This document shows positions 11,349-21,059 of a stretch of 64,000 nucleotides of DNA, one piece after another. The DNA lies in the NCBI GenBank assembly GCA_030220185.1, contig JASPKZ010007552.1:620001-684000 (forward strand), read 5' to 3'. Below the pieces are notes generated by a model that searched no databases, was not told the origin of the DNA, and worked only from the letters and a program-made list of their open reading frames with translations. This DNA comes from Diploptera punctata (taxonomy: Eukaryota; Arthropoda; Insecta; Blattodea; Blaberidae). Each line of letters starts with the position of its first letter. The stretch's first letter is position 1. Both the position numbers and the translations under genes were made by a program.

Positions 11349-11353
11349 GTTAT
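9905..11353 (+). mobile_element. LINE A copy 2 (jockey-like), 5'-truncated RT with 3' UTR
   Basis: The frame 9910-10557 starts inside the RT with IAIVLLDYSKAFDTVD (catalytic Asp box), then GVSQGGVLAPLLFSIYIND, then ILYADDLQIYTH with the YADD pair intact (about 10189-10215). A single-base loss near 10555 makes a stop, and the C-terminus continues in another frame (10554-11027) with MPHFDYCDV, CIRFIFNFRKYDHISPLFHELSW and a terminal NWNSLPQEIRGC...FKRYL. The 3' UTR ends TCTGCCAGAATAAATAAA plus an ATT microsatellite (11288-11353). The motifs fit the jockey/CR1-type group of LINEs. It is truncated before the RT palm, so the endonuclease is missing, and it is a dead copy. Confidence 0.88.
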
Positions 11354-11559
11354 TAAATATTCTACTTCATAACAGTACCGTAAAACGGCCTAGTAACGAA
11401 TTTTCGTCATTCACACGTAGCAAATATTTCATTACGTTAAGCGGTAGATGGAGAATTTACACGGTAGATGGACATCTCTTGGTATTGTACAGATAGAAAG
11501 TTTCTCTCTGAAACCAAAGCTGTGTTGTTTAGGAAAACCCCACAGACGTCCTGCCATAT

Positions 11560-12000
11560 AACTCACGTTCGGAGTTCATCGCCTAAAGACTTCAGTCAAG
11601 GATCTTGAAATGCATCTCAATTCCAAACTTACGGTCAATATTTGTCTTGAGAACCGTATTAAAAAATCAAATGCAACAATTGCTTTACTATATCCATTTT
11701 TCAAGCTTACGTTATATAAAGCTGTGATCCGAAGAATTGATGCTGTATGGCTGTTAGGCGTGGAGTATTCTCGCTGCTTGTCATGAAAAGAAAGTTCAGG
11801 TCATACAAAATAAATGTCTCAAAATTATCTTTTCGGCCCCGACGTACTTGAGAATCGCAGAGCTGCACAACCATAAAGAAATCCGTATATTACGACTACA
11901 AAATGTGACTAACATGTATAATGTTATTATTAGTCACGTCAACCCAATTGTTCGCAAGAAAGGGCATATGCTACAACAACGTGCTGTCCACCGAGGCATA
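11560..12000 (+). pseudogene. Jockey-like LINE C-terminal fragment (different family from LINE A)
   Basis: Broken frames give, in order, VKDLEMHLNSKLT, RIKKSNATIALLYPFF, LYKAVIRRIDAVW, VIQNKCLKIIF and YLRIAELHNHKEI (the last inside 11848-12195). These match the order and style of the jockey-family C-terminus (LNxxLxW..., LYKAxIRPIxxYG.xxW, QNKCLRxxxxAPxYxRxxxLH). Frameshifts and stops separate the pieces. The insertion target of the BEL element lies about 430 bases downstream. Confidence 0.6.
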
Positions 12001-12427
12001 TTTCCCCAACCCCCAAGATCGTCCCATAAAATAAGTGTTCTGAAGCAGTTAGTTGTGTGGCTCATTCCGTGCCGCCGGCTTTTGGACTGTCTGCTTTACC
12101 GGCGAGCGTGGATTCTGATGCCCTCCTATAGTGGAATTAACACCTCATTTCACACATATTTATGTCGTCTCACGGTTGAACTCCGGTGTCGTTAAACACG
12201 CATGAGTTAAGTGACCGAGCCACTAATTGAAAACATGTCACGCATAAACTCACCAAGGAGCCACAATTGGTTCCAGTACGCAGCACAGTGGGAGAGACAT
12301 AGTCTTCACTGCCACTTAGTAGTAGTAACTCGTGTCCGACTCGGGACGAATCGATGGAAGAGATACGATGAAGATCTTAATAGTTTAGATCGATCTATAA
12401 AATAAATGTTGGTCTCCCAAGCTTGAC
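12001..12427. other. No recognised feature
   Basis: Unique-looking DNA up to the GCACC target duplication of the BEL element. The frames here are short. Confidence 0.4.
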
Positions 12428-12432
12428 GCACC

Positions 12433-13044
12433 TGTTGACTATTTGTACCTGTCAAGTTGGCGATAGGTACATTTTGGTTTATAAGGTTTTTGTAAAGCGG
12501 TATGACGAACTTCCGGTTGCCATGTTGTATCAGCATTCTTTGAATAAACGTGTACCAGAGTGGTCGTGTTATTTACAGTCTCCGGGTAGAGGCTCGATAT
12601 TTCCTCTTCAGAACGGATCTTTTATGATCAAATCATCAGGTCCACGCGGGGGCCTTAAGCATATATTTGGTGCTTAGTAGCAACTAATATATTAAGGAAG
12701 TTTTGCATAACTTCAAGTCGCCACGTGCTTCAACGCAACTTCGTGTGAGTGATTTTTGAATACACCACGTTTCCATCTACATCGTGTGCTTCAGGAAGTT
12801 CGTCTTCCAGCTAATATTCGCCAGTTGTAAAGAACTTGTAAGTACTATAATAAAAGTAGTGTTCAAAACTGTGAGTCCGGCAAGTTTCTTAGTTATTTCT
12901 CAGTAACCCATCCTCAGGTCCGCTTAAGTGCTTGGGCGGCCGAACTCTAAGATCGATTAGAAAATACCAGCTGCGTCTCTGCAGTTGAGTGCAGCAAGCA
13001 AGGGGATGTTGTGTGCAACTATATAACATCGACGACTAAACACA
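12433..13044 (+). repeat. 5' LTR of the BEL/Pao element
   Basis: 612 bp, starting TGTTGAC and ending AAACACA. It matches 17489-18104 along its whole length. AATAAAA at about 12848-12854 is a plausible polyadenylation signal. Confidence 0.93.
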
Positions 13045-13123
13045 TGGTCCTCCGGGCTGGATATCAAGAAACACATGGTCCTCCGGGCCGGATCTCATGA
13101 AACATTTGGTCCTAATGGTCAGG
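13038..13123 (+). promoter_or_regulatory. Candidate primer-binding site, present as a 31-bp tandem array
   Basis: Directly after the LTR the sequence TGGTCCTCCGGGC starts at 13045, in the right place and with the TGG start of a tRNA primer-binding site. The last seven LTR bases plus this site repeat with a 31-bp period: AAACACATGGTCCTCCGGGC at 13038, again at 13069, and a diverged AAACATTTGGTCC at 13100. I cannot name the tRNA with confidence. Confidence 0.6.
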
Positions 13124-14037
13124 ATTAAAACTAGTGAACTATTATAGTGAATATAAAACATTACTGTGGTGATTATATTCAAAGAGAGCTGGAAGAACTG
13201 AAAATTATGAAAGCTGAGCACCTGGTGTTTAGTGCATATGAACTGAGGCGGTCACGTGATAGTAGGCAGCCATATTGAAATATTAGTAGACAATGCGAAT
13301 AGCGCAGCTACTATATTTATGAACTTTGGGAATTAAATGAGCGACAAGAAGTCTTCATTAGTGTTCAAAGCAGTGAGAAGTTGAAAAAATACATCATTTA
13401 GAACTCAGTTTCTTACTCCTTAAGTAAAAATATGGGACGATCGTAATTTCCAAGATGGCGGCGAGAAATCACGTGATTCTTCTACAGCATTTAACAAGGA
13501 AGGTTAAACAGCAAGAGTGACCTAAGGTGCTGCAGTTGTGCCAACATAAATCTGGTGTTTGGAACATTATATATACATGTTTCTGGGTTCCATACCAACC
13601 GTCTTGGACATTTCAAGGAAGTATAATTAGTACATTAACACTAATGGCAATTATTAGTCAAATTAATTATTTTCTATGGTCTTTTATTCAAGAAAATAAT
13701 TAAAACACTTCATGGGGGTTGTGTTTAAAGTAAAGATTGCTGAATATAAAAGTGTTAGTCACATTTTCAGTAAAGATAATTACTTTCAGTAAAAATAAAT
13801 CATTATTGATTATTTATGGGAAACAATTGCCATTAGTATGTTACATGTTAAGAAAGGTGGAAATCTAAAGGTACGTTAATACAATTGTATATATATATAT
13901 TGTTTATTGTTTTTTGCTGAAAACTATTTTGTGTTGGACACATATTTTGTTTAATTAGGGTTAAATATTATTTTATTTAACTATATTTGTAAGTGTTAGA
14001 TTATCGAGTTTATGTAAGTAATTCAAATCCAGTAACA
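13124..14037 (+). other. BEL element leader
   Basis: Untranslated leader between the primer-binding region and gag. It contains several short upstream ATGs, an AT-rich stretch near 13880-13990 and no long frame. Confidence 0.6.
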
Positions 14038-17000
14038 ATGGCTCTCGATAGCGAATCAAAAGCAGTTGCAAAGCGAAGCATGCTTAAGCGTTCACTTACA
14101 CAGCTAGAAAAATATTTGCAAAAGGAAAATTTATCTATAGCTGAATTATCAATCAAACAAGATAGATTAACTGATGTAGGGATTCAGTTCACAGAAGTTA
14201 AGAACTATTTAGAGCTGGAAATAGGTTGTGAAAATTCTGACGCTCAGGCAGAGGAGCATGATAATTTTGAAGAAAGATTTGATAAACTTTCAATAAAATT
14301 TAGGGAACTGATGAATGTTTTTGAAAGACCAAGATCTCCTACAGGGTCTCATGTATCTGAAACATCAAATAGGAGTAATAGTTTAAAATTACCGGCTATA
14401 AACTTACCTAAATTTAAGGGTGAACTTACTAAGTATTTAAGTTTCCGAAATACTTTTATGAGTCTTGTTGCAAATAATGATAGTTTAGACAATGTGCAAA
14501 AGCTACATTACTTAATTTCTTCTCTTGAGGGAGAACCAAGGGGCTTATTAGACAACCTGCAAATATGTCCTCAGAACTACGAAGTAGCATGGTCGTTGAT
14601 TGAATCACGCTACTATAATAATAGATTAATTTTAAGTCAGCACGTTAAGCAGCTGTTAGACTTAAATAGTTGTAATTCTGGTTCATTTGTAGATTATAGG
14701 AAATTAGTCAACGCTGTTAAGGGAAATGTAGCAGCTATTGAAAATTTAGAATCAAATGTGCCCTTGGGAGAATTACTTGTACAAGAAATTGTCTTGAATA
14801 AGATAAAATCAAACCATCGCAGTGAATGGGAAGGTAAATTCTCAGCTGATGAGATACCAAAATTGGATGATTTGATAGACTACCTTGAAAGGAAATGTCA
14901 AACATTAGAATTATCAGATTGTAAGAAATTTTCAACAGCTGACAGTCATAGCAAACCTAAACTGAAGTCGTTGCTTGCTGCCAGCAACAATAATTCTAAT
15001 AAATGTCTTTATTGTAATGTACATAATCATGTAATTGATAATTGTAGAAAATTTAAGGGTTCATCATTTAAGGAAAGAAGGGAATTTGTTCAAAGGAACA
15101 ACATGTGTTTTTTATGTCTGGCAAAAGGACATAGAAGTAGTGATTGTAAACAGAAGCCTTGCAGTAAATGTAATAAGAGGACTCATCAATTATTACACTA
15201 CCATAACAGTAATATTGATGGCCCTAGTAATGCAGATTCAAATTATAATGCAAATTCAAGGGAGAAAGAACTTACTATAGCTGAAGCTTCTCAATCAATT
15301 TCTACTGCCGCAATGAAAGTATTAAGCGGCCTAGGCAGCAATGTACTGTTGAGTACTGCTTGTGTTGGAGTGAGGACGAATGGTGGGGAAGTGATCCCAG
15401 TTCGTGTTCTTTTAGATTCTGCGAGTCAGCTCTCATTTGTTTCTGCTGAATTAGTTAAAAGGCTAGGTATTAAAACTAAAGCTTGTAGTCTCCCCGTAAT
15501 AGGTATAGGGAATATTAATGCTTCTCCAGTAAATTCAATATGTGATTTACAACTTTTATCTAGGGTTTCTGACTTTGTATTAAATGTCAATTGTGCTGTG
15601 GTAAAATCCATAACCACACAACTGCCAGCTCAGAAAATTGAAATATCTGACTGGAGAATTCCAGATCATATTTGTCTTAGCGATGAAAGGTTTAATGAAC
15701 CTTCTGAGGTTTCAATACTGCTAGGCGCAGATGTGTATTATGATGTTGTACTAACAAATGTGTTATCTAGGAAAGGATTTCCGACGTTGATTGATAGCCG
15801 CTTTGGTTATATTCTTTCAGGGAAATTTCCTGATTCTTGCCTCGAGAGTAAGATAAAGAAACCTCGTAATGTCAATTTAGCAAAACTAGATTCTTTGCAT
15901 TCCAAACTACAAGAATTTTGGACTTTGGAGGAGTTGAATAGTTCAGTGCTAACTCCTGAAGAAAAGGCATGTGAATTGCACTTTTCTGAGAACGTTTCCA
16001 GAAGTGAAACTGGAAAATTTATGGTAAAGCTTCCTATTAAAGAAGAAGCTCCTGTGGTGGCCTTGTCAAGGAACAATGCTATCAAAAGATTGAAGCACAT
16101 GGAAGGGAAATTAAATAAAAACCCTAAACATAAAAGTGACTATGTAACTTTTATGAAAGAGTATATGAGTCTAGGTCATATGGAGTTGGTCCATATAGAA
16201 AATGAAAATGATCAATCATTAAAATATTACCTACCTCATCACTATGTAATAAAGGAAGACAGCACCACTACTAAGCTTCGAGTAGTATTCGACGCTAGTT
16301 GTCCTTCCTCTAATGGGGTCTCTTTGAACTCTATGTTAATGACAGGTCCAGTCTTACAACCTGACTTGTTATCTATTGTTCTTAGGTTTAGAACCTACTT
16401 TGTTGCATTGTCAGCTGACATTGCAAAAATGTATAGGTGTGTGGAAGTTCATCCTGCAGACAGGGATCTTCAAAGAATTGTCTGGAGAGATTCTCCTGAT
16501 GATGAAATTAAGGAGTATAGGTTGACGACTGTAACATATGGTTGTACTCCATCCTCTTATCTTGCTACAAGATGCCTTGTAGAACTTGCAAACGAATGTC
16601 AACGAACTCAGCATCAAATGGCTGAAGTAATTCGTTCATGTTTTTATGTTGACGACGTGCTGACGGGGGAGAGTTCCATTGAAGGGGCTCAGAAACTCCA
16701 AGAGCAATTAAGTAGTACATTGGATGCTGCACATTTTCATTTGCGGAAGTGGTCATCCAATGAAATGAATGCTTTGTCTAATGTTCCGTCAGAGGACTTA
16801 GAACGTTCTTCTCTTTTGGAATTAACCAAAGAAGATTCCGTAAAAACATTGGGTATTGTATGGCATCCTGCTAGTGATGTTTTCAAAATAAAAATCAATC
16901 TCAAGGCAAACGTAGGAGTTGTCACAAAAAGAAGTATACTGTCTTGTGTAGCTTCTATATTTGATCCATTGGGACTACTTGCATGTGTGGTAATCAAATG

Positions 17001-17400
17001 TAAAATGTTGTTACAACAGTTATGGCAATTAAATATGAATTGGGATGATCCATTGGATTCTTCTCTAACTGTCTATGAAAATTGGACTAATCTTCATAGA
17101 AATCTTCATGTTCTTAACGAAATAAAGGTGCCAAGAAAGGTATTACCCTTTCAGAATGCTAAAAGGGTTGAAATTCATGGCTTTTCAGATGCTTCTGAAG
17201 GCGCTTATGGAGCTTGTGTTTATGTGAAATCCATTTCCATGGAAAATGAAGTTTACGTAGGTCTATTAACTGCTAAGTCAAGAGTAGCTCCTTTGAAAAC
17301 GCAGTCTATTGCTAGGCTTGAGCTTTGTGCGGCTTTATTGTTGTCTAGAATAATGAGTAAGGTTTGGGAATCATTAAATGTGCTGGTTTCAATTTTGTAG
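14038..17400 (+). CDS. BEL/Pao gag-protease-reverse transcriptase polyprotein, C-terminally truncated
   Basis: One uninterrupted frame of 1,120 codons. I chose ATG 14038 (AACAATGGCT context); an upstream in-frame ATG at 13993 adds only 15 codons. Gag: a coiled, charged N-terminus, then LPKFKGELTKYLSFRNTF and following residues (about 120-260), the style of the DUF1759 gag region. Cys-rich knuckles lie near residues 322-385: CLYCNVHNHVIDNC, MCFLCLAKGHRSSDC and CSKCNKRTH. Protease: VRVLLDSASQLSFVS near 455, with a DSA active-site triad in place of the usual DSG/DTG. RT: LRVVFDASC near 745 and the catalytic YVDD box near 869. Then comes the VKTLGIVW...SIFDPLGLLA region typical of Pao pol. RNase H begins with HGFSDASEGAYGACVY near 1046, but the frame ends after ARLELCAALLLSRIMSKVW. 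The rest of RNase H and all of integrase are absent. The protein would act in cytoplasmic virus-like particles. Confidence 0.93.
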   Translation: MALDSESKAVAKRSMLKRSLTQLEKYLQKENLSIAELSIKQDRLTDVGIQFTEVKNYLELEIGCENSDAQAEEHDNFEERFDKLSIKFRELMNVFERPRSPTGSHVSETSNRSNSLKLPAINLPKFKGELTKYLSFRNTFMSLVANNDSLDNVQKLHYLISSLEGEPRGLLDNLQICPQNYEVAWSLIESRYYNNRLILSQHVKQLLDLNSCNSGSFVDYRKLVNAVKGNVAAIENLESNVPLGELLVQEIVLNKIKSNHRSEWEGKFSADEIPKLDDLIDYLERKCQTLELSDCKKFSTADSHSKPKLKSLLAASNNNSNKCLYCNVHNHVIDNCRKFKGSSFKERREFVQRNNMCFLCLAKGHRSSDCKQKPCSKCNKRTHQLLHYHNSNIDGPSNADSNYNANSREKELTIAEASQSISTAAMKVLSGLGSNVLLSTACVGVRTNGGEVIPVRVLLDSASQLSFVSAELVKRLGIKTKACSLPVIGIGNINASPVNSICDLQLLSRVSDFVLNVNCAVVKSITTQLPAQKIEISDWRIPDHICLSDERFNEPSEVSILLGADVYYDVVLTNVLSRKGFPTLIDSRFGYILSGKFPDSCLESKIKKPRNVNLAKLDSLHSKLQEFWTLEELNSSVLTPEEKACELHFSENVSRSETGKFMVKLPIKEEAPVVALSRNNAIKRLKHMEGKLNKNPKHKSDYVTFMKEYMSLGHMELVHIENENDQSLKYYLPHHYVIKEDSTTTKLRVVFDASCPSSNGVSLNSMLMTGPVLQPDLLSIVLRFRTYFVALSADIAKMYRCVEVHPADRDLQRIVWRDSPDDEIKEYRLTTVTYGCTPSSYLATRCLVELANECQRTQHQMAEVIRSCFYVDDVLTGESSIEGAQKLQEQLSSTLDAAHFHLRKWSSNEMNALSNVPSEDLERSSLLELTKEDSVKTLGIVWHPASDVFKIKINLKANVGVVTKRSILSCVASIFDPLGLLACVVIKCKMLLQQLWQLNMNWDDPLDSSLTVYENWTNLHRNLHVLNEIKVPRKVLPFQNAKRVEIHGFSDASEGAYGACVYVKSISMENEVYVGLLTAKSRVAPLKTQSIARLELCAALLLSRIMSKVWESLNVLVSIL

Positions 17401-17488
17401 CATATTAAGTATTATTTTGTTTTGTTTTTCCTATTTGTATATATGTTCTATGCAATTGTAGTGTTGAGAGTACTCAAGGTGGGGAATA

Positions 17489-18104
17489 TGTTGACTATTT
17501 GTACTTGTCAAGTTGGCGATAGGTACATTTTGGTTTATAAGGTTTTTGTAAAGCGGTATGACGAACTTCCGGTTGCCATGTTGTATCAGCATTCTTTGAA
17601 TAAACGTGTACCAGAGTGGTCGTGTTATTTACAGTCTCCGGGTAGAGGCTCGATATTTCCTCTTCAGATCGGATCTTTTATGATCAAATCATCAGGTCCA
17701 CGCGGGGGCCTTAAGCATATATTTGGTGCTTAGTAGAGACCAATATATTAAGGAAGTTTTGCATAACTTCAATTCAAGCCACGTGCTTCAACGCAACTTC
17801 GTGTGAGTGATTTTTGAATACACCACGTTTCCATCTACATCGTGTGCACCAAGAAGTTCGTCTTCCAGCTAATATTCTCCATTTGTAAAGAACTTGTAAG
17901 TACTGTAATAAAATTAGTGTTAACAAAAGTGTGAGTCCGGCAAATTTCTTTAGTTAATTCTAAGTACCCCATCTTCAGGTCCGCTTAAGTGCTTGAGCGG
18001 CCGAACTCTAACATCGATTAGAAAATACCAACTGCGGCTCTGCAGTTGAGTGCAGCAAGCAAGGGGATGTTGTGTGCAACTATATAACATCGCCGACGAA
18101 CACA
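17489..18104 (+). repeat. 3' LTR of the BEL/Pao element
   Basis: Direct repeat of 12433-13044. It is preceded by the purine-rich AAGGTGGGGAATA (about 17476-17488), a plausible polypurine tract, and followed by the GCACC target duplication. Confidence 0.93.
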
Positions 18105-18109
18105 GCACC

Positions 18110-18300
18110 ATTAAACGGGCGGATGAAATGAATTGAAACAAAGTTATTGAAATAAGTATGGATAAATGGCGAAATATAATTTGTAATAAGAGAAAACGGG
18201 AGAAACTCCGAGAAAAATCCGCACAAACTACGTTACGTTCACTACGAAACCCACATTGTGTACGTGACGCGAACTCTAGACCCCAAGCTTCAGAGGATAG
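18110..18300 (-). repeat. SINE-like remnant near the BEL 3' flank
   Basis: On the minus strand GGGGTCTAGAGTTCGCGTCA is followed by TTTTTCTCGGAGTTTCTCCC. The second block recurs in diverged form near 23700-23740. This looks like the tail of a tRNA-derived SINE, but no good box A is visible. Confidence 0.3.
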
Positions 18301-18318
18301 TGTCTAACCGGAATAGTC

Positions 18319-18340
18319 ATATATATATATATATATATAT
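18319..18340. repeat. AT microsatellite
   Basis: Eleven AT units. Confidence 0.9.
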
Positions 18341-18380
18341 GTTATAATTAAATGTTTAACATTGAGCAGTGCAAGCTTAA

Positions 18381-18484
18381 TATGGTATGATAAGAAAAAT
18401 AAATGCCTGGACGGGATTCGAACCCGGATCTCTGAGATCTGGGTTCGAATCCCGTCCAGGCATTTATTTTTCTTATCATACCAT
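18381..18484. repeat. Near-perfect 104-bp palindrome built from a tRNA T-arm-like segment
   Basis: ATGGTATGATAAGAAAAATA at the left is mirrored at the right, with about 51-bp arms and only one or two mismatches. Each arm carries GGGTTCGAATCCCG, a perfect polymerase III box B, next to TCCAGGCA, which looks like a tRNA T-arm plus 3' acceptor strand. The two halves point in opposite directions and meet at GATCTCTGAGATC. No box A is present in either arm, so neither half is a tRNA gene. Confidence 0.9.
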
Positions 18485-18528
18485 TTATATATATACAAAT
18501 GTCGTGGCCAGTTTTGGTGCCTACTGAG

Positions 18529-18529
<1 letters not shown>

Positions 18530-18563
<34 letters not shown>
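18530..18563. repeat. ATT microsatellite
   Basis: Eleven ATT units. They may be the tail of a lost LINE. Confidence 0.85.
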
Positions 18564-18729
18564 CGGTATTATTTATTATTTTTCTTTTTTCAATGGGAAC
18601 AATAGCTTCATTTTTTCGAATTTCGCCAAAACTGAGTAACATCTGAACAGTAACACTTTTTTTCATATATGCTACAACCCGTGTTTCACCAATGGTATAT
18701 CACGGGATATTTACAGTTTTACAATTGTT

Positions 18730-19560
18730 CAATTATTGTTGTAGTTGTTCTTGTAGTTGACGGAAGACCCTCGTAAGAAATTCTGCAACGTTGACTATGT
18801 TAAAGTGGAACTTTAGAATATTTGGCGGAGTAGCAAATTGTAGTATAGCTGGTCGATCTCTGGAGAAAATATTGCATTCAGTCATCAGATGGTGGGCCGT
18901 CTGCAGTGATTATTCTGGACAGTTGCAATAAGGTGAAGCAGTTTTGTTCATTTTGTGTAGGTAGGATTTAAATAGTTGGTGAGAAATTGTGTGGTTATAT
19001 AGTTAGGCCATAGGGATAGGGACAGTCTATAGGGTATGTTGTGAATGAACATTTTGGTATGGAAGGTGTCATTTGATTTGGTGTAAATTAAATTCCAGAT
19101 TGTTTCCATAGTATTATTTTCATAACTGCTTGCCTCGTGTTATAGGGATGCAGTTTTAGTCGATAGTAGTTTTGTAGCTAGCGGCTATTTTAGCCAGGTA
19201 GTCAGCTCTCTCATTCACTCGAAGACCTGCGTGACCTTTAACCCAGTGGAGGTCAATCTTACTCGTCTTTTTGAGTACGATTAGCTATTCTCTGATTTAG
19301 AACGCCAAAGGGTTGGTTGCTCTTCTATGGCTATGGCTAGAAGAGCGGCTTGTGAATCTACGTGGATAGCATATGTTGAAGTTACATCTTTTTGTAGTTC
19401 AATCCATTCAACTGTCATTTGAATTCCAAGGAGTTCTGCCTGGAAGACTGAGCATTCTATGCAAGTCTTTTCATATTTGTAAATACCTCCTTTGAGTTTT
19501 TCTCGGCTACCATACCTGCTCCCACATGCTTAAAACATATATGTTTTGGTCAGTTAACAC
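18730..19560 (-). pseudogene. LINE RNase H and C-terminal remnant (I/R1-like)
   Basis: Minus-strand translation near 19480-19310 gives CSVFQAELLGIQMTVEW, IHVDSQAALLAIA: the Glu and Asp catalytic segments of a LINE-type RNase H. Further downstream (19260-18880) come pieces such as NERADYLAK-like TWLK and TTQFLTNYLNP, resembling the helix after RNase H and the C-terminal Cys/His region. Stops and frame changes are frequent. LINE RNase H domains occur in the I, R1 and related clades, so this element is distinct from LINEs A-C, none of which shows one here. The RT core is not present in the window. Confidence 0.65.
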
Positions 19561-19617
19561 GATTTGGAGTTAAGAATGTAAAAGAAATGCGGTACTGGTA
19601 GTGAAATTACGAAAGTC

Positions 19618-19760
19618 GGCCGCTGTAATTTAGTGGTTACGTTCCTTACCGCTAGTCCCTAGGGTAGTTGGTTTAAATCTGACCAGGGTCGATGGGGATT
19701 TAGGCCAAGTCCTCCGAGTGGAATTTTAACAGTGTAAAAGAATCGGAAGCCTGGATAAAA
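19618..19760 (+). mobile_element. tRNA-like SINE (family IV)
   Basis: GGCCGCTGTAATTTAGTGGT (box A-like) is followed by a GGTTTAAATCTGACC motif, a decayed box B, then GGGGATTTAGGCCAAGTCC. Related minus-strand heads occur at 42600-42720, 33985-34085 and 9620-9715. Confidence 0.5.
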
Positions 19761-20006
19761 AGGCCCCTGTGCAAAATTTAAGCGAACTTCATCCATCCTA
19801 GTAATTCCTTATTTGCCTACTAGATATCTCATTGAGTCTGAATGCTTATCACTTGCCACTCACTGACATCTGTAGGAAACACTATAATTTAGATTAGTAT
19901 GGTTAAGATGCTTCCCGATAGAGGGTATCCATGTCTTATAATGGAGGATATAAGTGGATTCTGATGCAGAAGCAAAATATAAAGATGCAACATTCCATTC
20001 TGGTAC

Positions 20007-20402
20007 AATAATAATAAAATTCATTGTTAAAACCGTTGAGGTGGAGAGTCATAAAATAAAATAAGTTAAAATATACCTTCTTAGGTAAAATCCGTCGTCC
20101 TCAACTTATAAGATATGTAATCGTTATGCCTGTAGGCCTTTCAGAACATCCGTTCCATCTTCAGCAGGTCCCTCTTCGCTACAACATCCAGATGCTGCTG
20201 GTCCTAATGTGACTTTGTTGTGACAAAGCTAAATTAGGACCAGCAGCATCAACCATCATACTGGATGTTGTAGCGAAGACGGACCTGCTGAAAATTGAAC
20301 GGATGTTGTGAAAGGCCTACAGGCATAAAGATTACAGGTTTTATAAGTTGAGGACGACGGAGTTTACCTAAGAAGGTATATTTTACCTTATTTTATTTTA
20401 TA
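20007..20402. mobile_element. Fold-back insertion with about 155-bp arms
   Basis: CCATTCTGGTAC flanks the unit directly at 19995-20006 and 20403-20414, a 12-bp duplication. Inside, 20051-20212 and about 20228-20402 are inverted repeats: AAAATATACCTTCTTAGGTA at the left is mirrored by TACCTAAGAAGGTATATTTT at the right, through to GCTGCTGGTCCTAAT against ATTAGGACCAGCAGC around a short centre. The right arm has a 10-bp extra piece near 20253. Only the left arm carries the extra outer segment AATAATAATAAAATTC...CTCTCC (20007-20050). No ORF. Confidence 0.8.
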
Positions 20403-20859
20403 CCATTCTGGTACGACGTGATGTAACGCTAATTTCTAGTAGACTGTGGAGTCTATTCAAGGGTGTGGTGAGATCATATAAATTATAAGTTTTATGAAGT
20501 TTTAAACAGTGGGGGAGGCTGCTCGCTGCAAGAGCACATTTTCATCCGTAAGTATTCTATGCAACGTAAATTTGATGTGAACCCGAACATTAAAATATTT
20601 ATTAAACCGCTGTGTTCTGTCAGAATAAAGAAAACATAATCAATAAACATTATCATAATAGCGACATTACATTAATGAGTGCACGTGCACTGGCGATACA
20701 GATCCATCCACATCCAGCAATACTCATTTCTATTAATATGTCCGTCTCCCTCTTTAGTTTACATTAACCTCTCCCTTTGTAGGTAATTTTAGGTCTACAT
20801 GTCTACGTCACACGAGCCTTATATGGACACGACCTTTCAGGAGAAAGAATAACAATTGT

Positions 20860-20897
20860 TCACACACACACACACACACACACCCATATATATATAT
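20860..20897. repeat. CA / AT compound microsatellite
   Basis: About eleven CA units followed by a short AT run. Confidence 0.9.
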
Positions 20898-21059
20898 TGC
20901 CACACGTGGACATAGATGACCTCCTTGGGTGGGTTATTAGCTCAATGCCACCTCCGAGACAGCACCAACATTTAAGACAAGATACAACAAAATTCATTCT
21001 CACATTCATACTAAACAAGGAAAAGGAATTGTGAATTATTTTGATGGTCAGATATAGTT

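Larger units (their letters stand above)
12433..18104 (+). mobile_element. BEL/Pao-type LTR retrotransposon, integrase-deleted
   Basis: Two direct LTRs (12433-13044 and 17489-18104) begin TGTTGACTATTTGTAC and end CA. The 5-bp sequence GCACC lies immediately outside both ends (12428-12432 and 18105-18109), a clean target-site duplication. The interior has a primer-binding region, one long open frame for gag-protease-RT-partial RNase H, and a short 3' segment. Total length is 5,672 bp. The integrase and the end of RNase H are missing, so the copy cannot integrate without help. By eye the LTRs differ at about 25-30 positions, so the insertion is not very recent although the frame is intact. Confidence 0.93.

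Noticed and set aside
18400..18475. Functional tRNA gene
   Set aside because: Only the T-arm and acceptor-like half is present, mirrored. There is no D-arm, anticodon arm or box A.
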